Shown here in pieces: positions 36,612 through 48,000 of a stretch of DNA of 64,000 nucleotides. The notes under the pieces are model-generated. The model worked only from the letters and a program-made list of their open reading frames with translations. It was not told the DNA's origin and made no database searches. A program made the translations under genes and the position numbers. The number at the start of each line of letters is the position of its first letter. The first letter of the stretch is position 1. The DNA comes from Styela clava (lineage: Eukaryota; Chordata; Ascidiacea; Stolidobranchia; Styelidae): the NCBI RefSeq assembly GCF_964204865.1, contig NC_135255.1, positions 17,761,135 to 17,825,134 on the forward strand, read 5' to 3'.

Positions 36612-36859
36612 ATTTACTGGATTCAAGTTCTATCATATTGAATGACGATGAGGTCCATATAATCCAATACAATGCTGGGTTTATTTTACAAAAAATGCAA
36701 AAACGATGCTAAGACCCGGAAGACTGCAAAAGAATCCAGTCATTATTTAATCCCGAACCGGACTGTTTGATAACTGACTCTATGATTGCAGTAATGCAGG
36801 AAACAGAATATGGACGCCTAACCGTACCCTTGCCCAGTGTCCAAGCTGCTCAAAATTGA
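36612..36859 (+). pseudogene. Transposase C-terminal-like fragment, one stop
   Basis: After TTTTCCAG at 36604-36611 a frame reads LLDSSSIILNDDEV, then IIQYNAGFILQKMQKRC, a stop at 36710, and on in the same frame through DPEDCKRI to YGRLTVPLPS and a TGA. The order acidic-H-I-x-x-Y-x-x-G-x-I-x-x-K, CxxC-like spacing, then GRL-x-x-P-S is what P-element/THAP9-type transposases show near the C-terminus. It lies on the opposite strand to the larger relic at 37.4-38.0 kb, so it is either an inverted piece or a second element. Confidence 0.35.
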
Positions 36860-37317
36860 ATTTAGATTAAACTATGCTCATGAAGGTGTTACAGCCACAG
36901 TTTTTAAAAATTTTAATATAGAATCATTTGCTGCTGGACATCTTGGAAAAATAAGGTGCCATCAAACAGAATTTATCCCTACGAAAACTGCTTAAAAAAT
37001 AAATGTAGATGAAGAGCATGATCTCTTTTCACTTTATTTTGCAAGGTAGTGCGTTTAGATGTGATTCCAGTTTTATTTTTAATACTTAGCAGTAATTAAA
37101 CAAAGCAATCTATTTTTCATAACAAAATTTTCATTGCAATATAGTATATTTTCATGACAATAGGCAATGTAAGTTGCATAATAAAAATACAGCATTTCTA
37201 GAACTGTTTGAGTTGTCACAGCGACAGATGATTCCAGTTGCGTATTCCTGGAATGAAAATTATTTTCAAGCCAAATCATACGCTCACCAATGCTATGGAA
37301 TGGTCGGAGCACTTTTT

Positions 37318-37393
37318 TAGGCACTCCCGTAGTATGTGTACCAAGATAGCGCACATCCTGATAACCCCAACCTGGTACACATATCACGGGAGC
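37318..37393. repeat. Short element with inverted ends CTCCCGTAGTATGTGTACCA
   Basis: CTCCCGTAGTATGTGTACCA near 37325 is matched in reverse complement by CTCCCGTGATATGTGTACCA ending near 37390. Related copies lie at 53348, 57241 and 58888 (GCTCCCGAAGTATGTGCACC). The one at 58888 is followed by a second TAGTATGTGAACCAAG. This looks like a small foldback or MITE-like family. It sits inside the P-like transposase relic region. Confidence 0.5.
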
Positions 37394-37443
37394 ACCCTTT
37401 TTTATATCCAAAATTTAGCCAAGTATTCATAATATCAAACCAT

Positions 37444-38010
37444 TTATCCATAGACAATGCTGACCAAGAGCTCTGGCCCACCTCTCTGCTGCATCAATCT
37501 TGCAGCAGTCTTAGATAGCACCTGGGCTGCATATTTGACACACACTTTTAGGTAGCTTTGTAAGCACAAGTGGGATTTCGTCAATTTGCAGGAGCGGAAC
37601 TTTTCGGATGAAAAAGAAGGGTACTGCACGAAAATGGTCCTCTTTTTTAATAGGCGAATTCCACCAGCGTGACTCGCAAACACATTATTGCGTACTGTTT
37701 TGAGTAAATGAAATGATCAGAACCATTGAAACTTGTATATGGGAAAGTTAACCTCAAATTATTTAACTCATGGAACATTTTACAGTTTGCACTAAGTCCA
37801 TCTGTAATGAGCCCCAAACCCACTTCTCCAACACTTTCCCAGAAAATGCTGGCGAGATGGTCTGAGCGGATAACGTCAAGGGCTTTGAAAACTTCCCAAT
37901 CAAACCATGTGCATAAACTTGCAGTGCATTGTGTGCAGGAACTTTTTGTCGACTCTCCCAAGTCAACAAAGCCATCATATCATATCCAACCATCATATCT
38001 TCTTTTGAAT
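37444..38010 (-). pseudogene. P-element/THAP9-like DNA transposase relic (catalytic part)
   Basis: Read on the - strand, the order of motifs is IVYNSKEDMMVGYD, then HNALQVYAHGLIGKFSKPL, a frameshift at ~37880, then ALDVIRSDHL and GLITDGLSANCKMFHEL, a second frame change at ~37660, then KLTKSHLCLQSYLKVCVKYA and AAQVLSKTAARL. In P-element and THAP9 transposases a histidine/valine-rich strand with a GL motif, a DG-x-x-N-x-x-F segment and a VKxAAQVLS segment follow each other in just this order. A splice acceptor (TTTTTAG) precedes the first block. A lysine-rich SPKKRKVAEK and coiled segment (about 38.85-39.11 kb, same strand) may be its N-terminal part. Frameshifts and stops show it is dead. Family recognition is by motif order only. 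Confidence 0.6.
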
Positions 38011-39750
38011 TGTAGACAATATTTTCTTTGACTAAAAAGATGAAAAAGGTTTGTCTTCAAATATTTTGAATCGAAGTTATGTCAGGTTTTGAACCAAATT
38101 TCGCACATTACAGTTTGTTCACTAATAATAATTGTACAATTATAAATTTGGGCACTCCTCAACTAATTTTGTTCGCCTACTTTACATCAATTTGTGTAAA
38201 GGAACTGAAACTTATGGACAGGTGTATGTATGTATATTCAATTGGCTATGAGTCCCTGAGCTCGTAATAGAAGTGAAACAAGGGAAATCTTCAAAACACT
38301 GTTCCCATCTTTTTCCAGATGAAATAAATATTTCACAATTTAGTGATCTAAAATAATGATAAAAGAAATTTCCTATTATTGCTCAAAGGAAGTGCCCACA
38401 TAGCAGTGTTGTTATGTCATTCGCAAGATGATACTGTTAATGGAAATAAAAATAGAAGGTATTACGCTCAGACAAACAAGCTGAAATTACTGATTCAAGT
38501 AATTTGTTAGTGAAAAAATTGTAAAATTTTCAAGGTATTAACATGATGATATCAACATCAGTGGTGAACATTGTGAATTCTTGAAACAGATGATTAGAAA
38601 AATATGTAATACCTTAAATCAAGCAATCTAAGCTGTGGAGGCCCTTGTTCGAATTAGATCTCGAAAAGGACACTTCAAAATGTTGACTCGTTGTGGGACT
38701 GGAATTACTGCTGCCAGTTATCCCCTCACAAATGATCGATGTTCAAATAATATGCAGGATATTTGATAAAGTTGTTTCTTTTACATTAATATTATTTAGG
38801 ACTTCCGATGTTACACTAGTCCAGCCATGATAAATTGCACCGATCTCCAACTCTGAATCAATGTTTATAGCTAAACTTGATTGCTCTGCAGCTGATTAGG
38901 GCTTGAGAAAAAATTGAATATTGTCTTCTAAATCCTGGTATTGCCAGTTGGAAGGTGAATAAGTTGATGCACTTTTTTTCAAGTCTTGCAAATTTTTATG
39001 ACATACTTTTTCAGCTACTTTCCTCTTTTTTGGAGAAGATCTATTCAAAGTTGGCGTTCATCTTGAGTATTGCACCAATTCAAAGACGCGACTGTGAGGC
39101 TTTGTTGAATATTTCTCTCTTTTTATATAAAATTACAATCTTGAACATACTGGAATGCAACAACGATTACTCATGTTGATGAGTGATGTGAATAAATAGC
39201 CTATAACAGTATAATACAAATTATGCAATTCTAAAAAAAGTAATACAAAAACGTAAAGAAGAGATAAAACGAGTCGACTTTGAAAAAAAAATTGGTACTT
39301 TTGGTGTTTGGTAAATCTGTGAATACTACCTGACTATAATGCTGCTATGTTAGTCGTAAGTTATAATAGTAGAATTATATCTCCTAGAATGAAGGCTGTG
39401 TAACTAAAAAGATCGTAACCCAGAACCGGACTCACATAACATAAGAAATAAAGTAGCCTAGGTCCTAGGTTACGATAATCGGGTAGAATATTTCAGTATT
39501 GAGGTGTTTCATAGAACGCCAAGTTACCGTACCGTACCTGCGTTGTCTTGAGGGGGAAATACTAGTTGAAGCCGAAAAGTAAATCTAATCTATCTTGAAA
39601 TAAACTAAAGAGACCGAGCTTAGGATGGACAACCGGCATTTGATTAAAGTATTGAACCAACTTAATGAAATACTAGGCCCATAGGCTGCTGAGCTAAAAA
39701 ATATACAGCGAGACATTTTGTGCACATACCACCGTCTTCACCAAGCTCCG

Positions 39751-39778
39751 CGCAAATCAAGTGATCGCAATGGAGCGT
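39751..39778 (-). repeat. Right copy of inverted repeat flanking the P-like relic
   Basis: CGCAAATCAAGT through CGCAATGGAGCGT is the inverted partner of 35893-35918. It is followed by AAGCTGCAGAAACGCG, whose reverse complement resembles GCGTTTTGCTGCAG near 35941 at the left end. The two motifs are therefore in a different order at the two ends. Confidence 0.4.
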
Positions 39779-39799
39779 GAAGCTGCAGAAACGCGAATA

Positions 39800-41240
39800 A
39801 CTTTGTTTGTTTTATTAATGTGGGCGCGGCTTTCTAGACTAGTTTCATCCCCCTGGCAATGACACAATACATCGGGATAGGTACGTAAAAATGGCAATAT
39901 GTGGCAACACTATAAACCATGCTTTTTATACAGAAAGGGCAATTCAAAGCCCATATATACCTAAGTTGAGCAGCAATGGAAACGTCGCCTGCGAGGTTAC
40001 GGCGGTTCTGCGTGATCCTCGGCTAGGCTGGCGCCTTCTGCTATAAAATCATAGGATGCTCGGCGTCTAATTGCAGCGGGAATAGCGAACAGTGCAACTA
40101 TTGAAGCTATCAGCAGATGCCGAGAGAAGAAACAAAAGGGGAAATAATTGTAGAGGCTGGAAATCCGGCCCTGGCAGTTCGTTGTGTGAGGTTAGTCAAA
40201 CGAATGGCCTAATGTCAAACCGACACCAGGAAAGACAGGCTGTACATAGTTTTTGGATGATGTCATAATTAATTATTTATATCAAGTTGCCGATCCGACC
40301 CACTGAAGTTAGCTCAGAAAAGTTACCGGTATCTAAAGTTAAGTTGAACTACTGAGAGAAAACTGTATTTAAATCATCCTAAGTAATGCAAAGTCAGAAA
40401 TCAGTGCATTAGATGTATAAGATTCACTGTCATGATTGCTTGGAGTCCTGCGGTCACAACAATTCATAGTAATTAGTAGCAATATGAATAGACAATTCGG
40501 AGCTTGGTGGAAATAATGATTTATCTTTTGAATTCTGATCTTCTGAACTGATTGCGTGTTTAGTTAAGTCACTGTCAATTATATTTTGTGGTAAAAATGG
40601 GATGCTGAACGCTTGCTATTTCAAAAGTACGTTCATTTTATAACCTACAACACATTCCATTTTCAGACTCATTTTTGAAAAATATCAATTTGAACCGAAG
40701 AGGACGGATAGATGGGAAAAAATAAAATGGGATATAGACAATATCTAGGAGCCAAATTCATCAAAAAATTCAAATCATCAAAACCTGAATTAGCTAAAAT
40801 ATTGACTGAGATGAAATTTCAAAAAAGTACAATAAGCCTACAGTAAGTTTTGAATGCCAAAGTAATCTGTAAAGTCAGTTTGAATGTCTTGAAATGAATC
40901 ATTTTATCTACGTTTTAGGTTTGATCAAAACATCCTACTCCAGGTGCCACCAGGACAAACCAGTTGTGTCAGAAGCCTATAATGTTAGGTCATATACAGC
41001 ACAAGAGTGTGAGACTGCTGCCTAAGCCTCAAGAATGACTTCAGAAGGCCTCTGTTTATGCATATAATGTATTGTAGACTGTAGAGGACGCAAATCGATG
41101 GTTACTACTTTGCGCACAGTGAGTGGAATGTTGCATGTGTCCATAACCACATTACACTGTGTAAAACACATTTTGTTACTGGCTTCTGATTATTATTTTC
41201 TGATGAACAGTTACACACCAAAACTGAGACAGAATGGATT
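39800..41240. other. Intergenic AT-rich sequence, nothing recognised
   Basis: No open frame of note, RNA gene or repeat was seen on either strand. A GC-richer patch at ~39,970-40,080 has no coding signature. Confidence 0.4.
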
Positions 41241-41262
41241 TCGATTTTTTAAAAATTGGAGA

Positions 41263-41320
41263 GGGGGGGGGGGGAGTATTTCACCAAAATCCTTTTTTTT
41301 TTGGGGGGGGGGGGGGGGGG
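41263..41320 (+). repeat. Two long G-runs (G12 and G18) around a T10 run
   Basis: G12 at 41263-41274, T10 at 41293-41302, then G18 at 41303-41320. Such runs can form G-quadruplexes and are hard to sequence, so the exact lengths are unsure. A readable frame across them is chance. Confidence 0.8.
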
Positions 41321-41419
41321 ATATCGCTCCCTCCTGTCCATACCAAAACAGTTTATTTGCTGTGACTATTTTATTAATGACTGTATTTTTTGGTTAACAA
41401 AATAATAAAATCTCTCTCT

Positions 41420-41790
41420 CTCGTTGTACTGCCATTGGTAAGGACGTTTACAATTCAGTTATGCAGCCAGAGTGTCTAAAAAATGCAAATTTCTAATGTA
41501 ACATTGACATCAATATTTAGCTACAGTAATCAGTAATCAGTAGTTTATTTCTCACCATACTTAAAATAGGCACAAACATACAAATTGCAATAAATTAAAT
41601 TATAAATTGGCCATATTTCAGGGTGAAGGAGACGCGAGAAACCAATACTGGTTATCGAGCAGCGGCACCTATAAAATAAGTCTAACACTATAATATAAAA
41701 AACAAAAACAAAAAAACGAACTAAGTTTAAATAAATTGAGGAAAAAAATACATAAAATATCTCGAGACGATCTGCTGTAACCAGCAATCG
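41420..41790. repeat. Diverged dispersed repeat, related to 53.77-53.99 and 57.62-57.86 kb
   Basis: Contains TAATCAGTAGTTTATTT, then ACAAATTGCAATAAAT, GGGTGA, GCGAGAAACCAA, GGTTATC and AAGTCTAACA in the same order and spacing as in the two duplicated segments. Its first 90 bp (TGTACTGCCATTGGTAAGGA to GACATCAATATT) also recur at 63167-63260. A TE-derived family; class not determined. Confidence 0.55.
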
Positions 41791-41923
41791 CTCGCTTCAA
41801 CCAAAGTGACTATAATAGTCACTTAGGCTTCAACAAAAGAAAAGACAACTCCGAACACCACTGATTCGGTAGCCATGGAGATGGCGTTAGTGGATTGTAT
41901 CACAACAATACTGTTGTGAAGCC

Positions 41924-43350
41924 CAGGGGTCACCAAACTACGGCCCGCGACGTCATTTTATCCGGCCCGCGGCGTCATTTTATCCGGTCCGCAATAACAT
42001 GCAAAAATGGCTAAATTTTTTTCCAAGGAAGATTTTCACGAGCATCGTCGTCCTTGTTTATTTCGTAACATTGGCCAATCGGCAAGATGCAGAAAAGTGA
42101 CGTAATAATAGGCCTTTCCGCATCCGATCAGACACTTTTGTCACCCTGACAGATTTTCAGTCGTGGTTGTAAACAAAACTTCGTTTTTGCGACTTTGAAT
42201 GCTACCAGTACGTAACGTTTTCTGCGATACACTTGTACACTCGTGGTGCTTGCTTTCGACGAAACTGTTTGTTTTTCGTGCTAAAATAAACGTCGAATGT
42301 GCATTTTGTGCTAACAGTACTGTAATCCCTCGCGTACTGCTCCAATTTCAAAAGCCACACTAACTTTTGTACTGCTTTAATGCAGATATTCATGTAGGTA
42401 TGTTACAAAAAAATTGAAGTTCATCCGATTTAAATAAAAAACTGCTCCAGTGAAAAGATCTGAGTAAAAATAGAAAACAATACCAAGTTTGGAATAAACG
42501 GTCAAGAAATAACGGAGATATCGGAATTTTAGTACTGCCCGACAGCCAATTTTTTCCATAATGATTGTATTACTTTTTTGATAAGAACTGTACTAAATAT
42601 GGAAAAATAACACATATCAATCACTAATCTTTCGATGTGCGTCACATCTATGGTATATTGAGATAATTTCAGGATTTTATTCTGGCAACGGTCATTGACA
42701 CCGCCGAAAGATCGTCGCAAATAAACGCTGGAGTTGTGCATGATAGTTTGACAGTGGTTCATTGTGGGTAATAATTAACGATGTTCTGATTGTACGAACT
42801 TCAGAAAAATTGGTAAGCATCAAGTTAGACAAGAAATACACACGTCCATATAAATTTTATTGGTGTCCATAAACAATATCAATAATTTGCACTACGTATA
42901 ACTGGAGCGTAATTTTTAAAAGCGTCGAATGTTGGGAAATTTATGCGCTAATGAAAAAATTCAAATACCAGATAATAGTTGTTTATTTTATCTAAATTAT
43001 GTCAAAATTTCATAAAATTCCAAGCTACAGCAGGCAGTCGTTTTTATGAGCGGTATTTCAACACGGCTTAACGGTACTTAGCAGACGTGAAGCGTACATT
43101 TTTGCCGCGGATTTTGTAACATATCTAATTCATGACAGCAACGTTTTGATAACAGCTAAACTCAGGATAGTTGTCTAGATATAGAAATCTTGTTAATTTT
43201 TTTTTCCTAGGATGTTCTCGATCTATATTCTGCGATATTCCCAACATTTGTGAATTTATTGTATTGCATTGACAAAAATATTCATCCGGCCCGTTTCAAC
43301 ACAATTTGGGTCATACCCGGCCCGCGGTCAAAAAAGTTTGGTGACCCCTG
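41924..43350. mobile_element. Complete non-autonomous hAT element, 1,427 bp
   Basis: Left end CAGGGGTCACCAAACTACGG, right end TTTGGTGACCCCTG as inverted complement. An 8-bp direct repeat GTGAAGCC flanks both ends (41916-41923 and 43351-43358), the hallmark of hAT transposition. GGCCCGCG motifs repeat just inside both ends; on the left a ~24-bp unit around CGTCATTTTATCC is duplicated in tandem. No transposase-like frame is visible inside, so it must have moved with enzyme from elsewhere. The intact target duplication suggests it is not very old. Confidence 0.9.
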
Positions 43351-43358
43351 GTGAAGCC

Positions 43359-44870
43359 CATTAGCTAACAATGGCTAACATGGTTTGCTGAGGGCGACAA
43401 CAGGATCACCAACGAATAAACCATACCTTTATGCTAGAAAGGAATTGAGGTACCTGTTAATGGGATCTAGTGATTGGCAGCTGGAGTCAGGGCTTCACAT
43501 AATAAGTATAAGTATAAGTTTATTTCGACTCCATAATCAGCATAACAATACATTTGACAGATAAAAACAAATAAATAAAAACTGATTATGAAATCAGGGG
43601 AGCAAACAAAACCTTAGATAAGGTTTATAACGTACAAAATATAAGATGGAAGGTTTTGCCAAGAGGAAGTGGTACGTGTTAACTCACCTAAAATTATTAA
43701 GTTATTTCACACACGCTCACATGCACCCACCAGCCACACACACACACACACAACCACTGAGAATTTATTTAAGTAAGAATAAGACGCGATAAATTTAGGG
43801 TATACTATACAGTAAACAAAAAAAATAAATAAATAAATACAAAAAAAGAAAAAAAAATTTTTCTGCCACACCATATTGATATTTTTGTAATGATTGCCAT
43901 TGCCAAATTGATCGATCTTCTAATCGTTAATTAAGATATAAAAGGAAGATTCTATTGAAAACATATTGCCAAGCTGATTATAATTGGAGTCAAATGCCAA
44001 GTTGCCCAACCAAAGTTGCCAGAATTGGGTGCATGAAGAGGTGGGCGAGACCATTTCATTCCCCAAATTAGAGCCTATTATTGCCAAATTCTAGTCCAGA
44101 TTGTAGTAAGTAATTAAAGTTACCGGTAACACTAAAATTACTATAATTAAGTAAAGTAGGATGTGGAAATAAATTGGTTACAAAGGGTGTAAGTGAGGTT
44201 TTTCATTCTTGGGTATTGATTTCAGACAAGGATATAGGAATAAAGTTGTTATTTCACAGGATATCGGAGTCTTTTTTTGATTTTTTTCTTATGTGTTTTA
44301 CTTCATTTAATCACTTTGAAGTAACCTGAAAAACAAAAAATAAAACTGCGAGTAGATGTTTCAATGATTGGGTGAAGGGGAACGCTCTGAACTATTTATT
44401 ACAGGCAAAAAATAATTGTTTAATTAAATGGGATGTATTATCATTGTATAGCGATGGATAGATGATCTATGATGACATTCTGCTTGGGACAGAGAAAAAT
44501 TTATCACACCATGCAAAAAACACACAAAATTTTACTATCTATACCTTGGCCAACAAGTCAACTCAAACACCATGCCTTAAACATAAAACGCATGCATACA
44601 TAAATGATATAAAAACCACATCCAATTACAATGACCCACAGCAAATTAAAATCTGAAGGGGAGAAACCAACATAGCTCTACTGCTCGCCTAGTTGCAATA
44701 ATTAGTAACCTTGCAGGAACAATATTGTACTATCTACAACCCTTATACCACCACTCAAACATAAGACCAAGCGTGTATGATAAGGACATCACAGCTAGAA
44801 AAAGATAAAAACACGAGCGTGAAGTGATAGAATGTGTGCAGTTATTTAAAGAAAATATCATCCGGGTACG
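43359..44870. other. Intergenic sequence with microsatellites and a LINE-like tail
   Basis: AAGTATAAGTATAAGTTTATTTCG at 43502-43525 read on the - strand gives AATAAACTTATACTTATACTT, a 3' end typical of some CR1/L2-like LINEs. It may be the tail of an older insertion. A (CA)n run lies at 43736-43752 and an AAAT-rich run at 43820-43855. No gene is seen. Confidence 0.4.
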
Positions 44871-45073
44871 TTAGTTACCTATATATTTAAAAAAATATAT
44901 ATATATACTCAAGCATGTCACAATACCATTTCTTTGGTGCTGGACTAGTTCTGGCCAAGTCGTGGCAAGATCTAACAATATTATTATAGCTGTTCAACAT
45001 TTTCATTAAAACAATAATGTGCAAGTGTGAAGTGTCCCAAGTTTTTGTCATCGAATACCACCAGTAGTAATGT

Positions 45074-48000
45074 TTAATATTTGGAGACTAAATGAGACTT
45101 GACTTGTTTTTGAAAAGATTTTTTGGACTTTAAGGTCTTCAAATTTAAGGGAAGAGAATTCCAAAGTTTGGGTCCAGTAAAAGACAAGGAATGCTGACTC
45201 ACGGATTTACTCATGAAAGGTACGAATAAATCAGAACTGCTTCTTCGGTTGGAGGTATTTTTGACAAGTATGTCATTAAAGCAATTGGGCAGCGCATTAT
45301 TATGGAAGTCGTGAGCTAGAGATAATATTTCAAATTTCATCATATCTTCAACCTTAAGTATATTTAGTGATTTGAAGTAAGATTCTACACTTTCACGTTT
45401 TCTTTTACCAAAAACTATTCTTAAAAAATTATTACAAATACTCTGCAGTTTTGAGACAAGTGTTTTATTACCATGAAGCCAGACTGAACAACAATATCGA
45501 ATATGGCCAACACACTGGGATACTTTGGCAGAAACTGCTAGGTTTCTTTTTGTTTTACCAATAGCATGCATTATTTGTGATTTCCATGACAGATTTTCAT
45601 CAAAGATAACTCCTAGAAATTTTATTTCTTTCACTCTTTCAATTTCATTGCCATTGAGCAGTAGTTTTTTTGAACAACTCACACTTTTATGCTTGCTTGG
45701 ATGGAATAATACAAATTTAGTTTTGTTAGCATTCAGAGATAATTTATTAACTAACATCCAGCTACGAATGTTGGTTAGTTCTTGGTTTGCAACTGTGAAT
45801 AGATCTTCAAGGTTTTCCCCATGAAGAATCAAGTTAGTGTCATCAGCAAACATGATCGACTCAGAGGATTTCAGACACCTGGACATGTCATTAATGTAAG
45901 CTAGAAAAAATAATGGGCCAAGTAAAGATCCTTGTGGAACTCCGTGCTTCATGACACAAATATTTGTAGAGAATGAGTTGTCATATTGCACAATTTGCTT
46001 CCTGTCCTGAAGGTAGCTCTTGATCCAATTGAATGGAACGCCTCTAATTCCATAGTGATAGAGCTTACTTAAGAGGATGGAATGGTCAATGGTGTCAAAA
46101 GCTTTTGAGATATCAAGAAATATTCCAATTGCATGTTGTTTGTATTCAAACGCATTGGTCAGTTTGTGTACCAAAACATTAGCAGCCATAGCGGTGGAGT
46201 GATGCTTGCGGAAACCAAATTGATGCGAGTGGAAAACATTGTTAGTTTCAAAGTAGTTTTTTTCAAGAATCTTAGAAAATGATGGTAAAAGACTAATAGG
46301 TCTATAGTTTCCAAGATCTGAAACACTACCCTTTTTAAAGAGAGGAAGAACTTTGGATGTCTTGAAGCTTTCAATGAATAATCCACTAGATAGTGAAAGA
46401 TTAAATATATATGTCAGGATATCAATAATATGTTCTGGAACATATTTCAATATTTTAAATGGAATACCATCGATTCCAAAACTTGACTTGGGCTTCATAT
46501 CGCGTATAATATTTTTTATTTCTAATGATGTAGCTGGCCTTAAGAACATGGATGAGGATTCTTGCTTCCCAAGATATGAAATGTAATTTTTGTCACAGCC
46601 AGCTGGTTGTGGCATACAGTCAAGCAGGCTTTGTGCCACTTGGGAAAAGTGTTCATTAAATTTATTTGCAGTTTGTGTATTACTGCAATCAAATCCAATC
46701 AAAGGACAAGAATTTGTTTTATTTTTACCAATAAGTTCATTAATTGTTTTCCACACTGCCTTGATGTTGCCTTTGTGAGAAGCAAATTTAGATTTGTAAT
46801 AATTTGATTTCTTTTTGTGGAGCAATCGAGTATAAAGGTTCCTGCATTCATTGAACTGTAATTTGTGCTTGTCATTTATGTTTTTATTGTTTATTAATTG
46901 CTTATAAAGTTTTTGTTTGACTTTGTTGAGTTTGCGTAACTCAGTATCATACCAAGGTTTGTTTGATCTGTCTGTCTGTTTTTTGTAAGGAAAAGATTGA
47001 GAGTAAGCAGTGGAGAATTTTTCAAAAAAAATTTCAAAGCAAGTGTTGGGATCCTCGATGCTGCTGAAGTCATCAATATCAATAGAATTCAGTTCATTCA
47101 TAAAAGTATTCAAGTTGGACGAAGTAAACTGGCGATAAAGCGTTTCAATTCTGGTCTGAATTTGCTTTTCTAGAAGAGAGCATTGTACAATCGGCAGATG
47201 ATCAGAAACACATTCTGCTAAAACAGCACTGTTAATTTTTTTATCATATACGTTTGTCCAGATGTGGTCTATACAGGTAGCAGAACTTGAAGTTATCCTG
47301 GTGGGGCAGTTTATCAAAGAATAATAGGCCATGTTGTGCATAATATCAACAAATAGGCTGGTATTCATATTGGACTCATCAATAAGATTATAGTTGAAGT
47401 CACCCATTATATAATTATAATTCAACCTGTTCATCTTTGAGAGAACTTGGGACAAGAGATTCCGAAAGTTAGCATTGTTCAATTCATCAGTTAGTGGTGA
47501 TCTATAAATAGTACCGCAGGTTATTGTTTTATTTTCCAATGATATGTCAATGAATATAGATTCAAAAACCTTTTCGCACATTATAGTAATATCTTTGCGG
47601 ACAATGTATTTCAAATCATTTCGAATGTAGAGACCAACACCACCACCTCGGTGATGAGATCTACTATTAGAGATAAAAACATAGCCATCCAGTGCATTGA
47701 AATGGCCATTTGTACCAGATACAATCCATGTTTCATTTACAGCAATTACATGAGGCTTACAATTCAGTGAATTAACTAGTGCTTCAAATTTTGTGAAGTT
47801 TTTGAAAGAGGCTAAAGATCTGATATTGATGGAGAGAGTCATGAAACCACTTAGTTTAAGGCTGTCATTGAATTTAAGGGCATTGACATCACTGGAGCAG
47901 ATATATTGATTTGAGCAATTGTACAAGAAAACACTATCAATGTTGTTGAATTCATCAGTATCAGTATTGGCTGATTCAAGAAACAGTTTGTTGAGGTATT

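Noticed and set aside
42202-42762. Three small - strand frames inside the hAT element at 41924
   Set aside because: None shows hAT transposase motifs such as a BED finger or the C-terminal dimerisation block; short and unrelated to each other.
45525-46807. + strand frames opposite the LINE ORF2
   Set aside because: Shadows of the - strand reverse transcriptase gene; no independent evidence.
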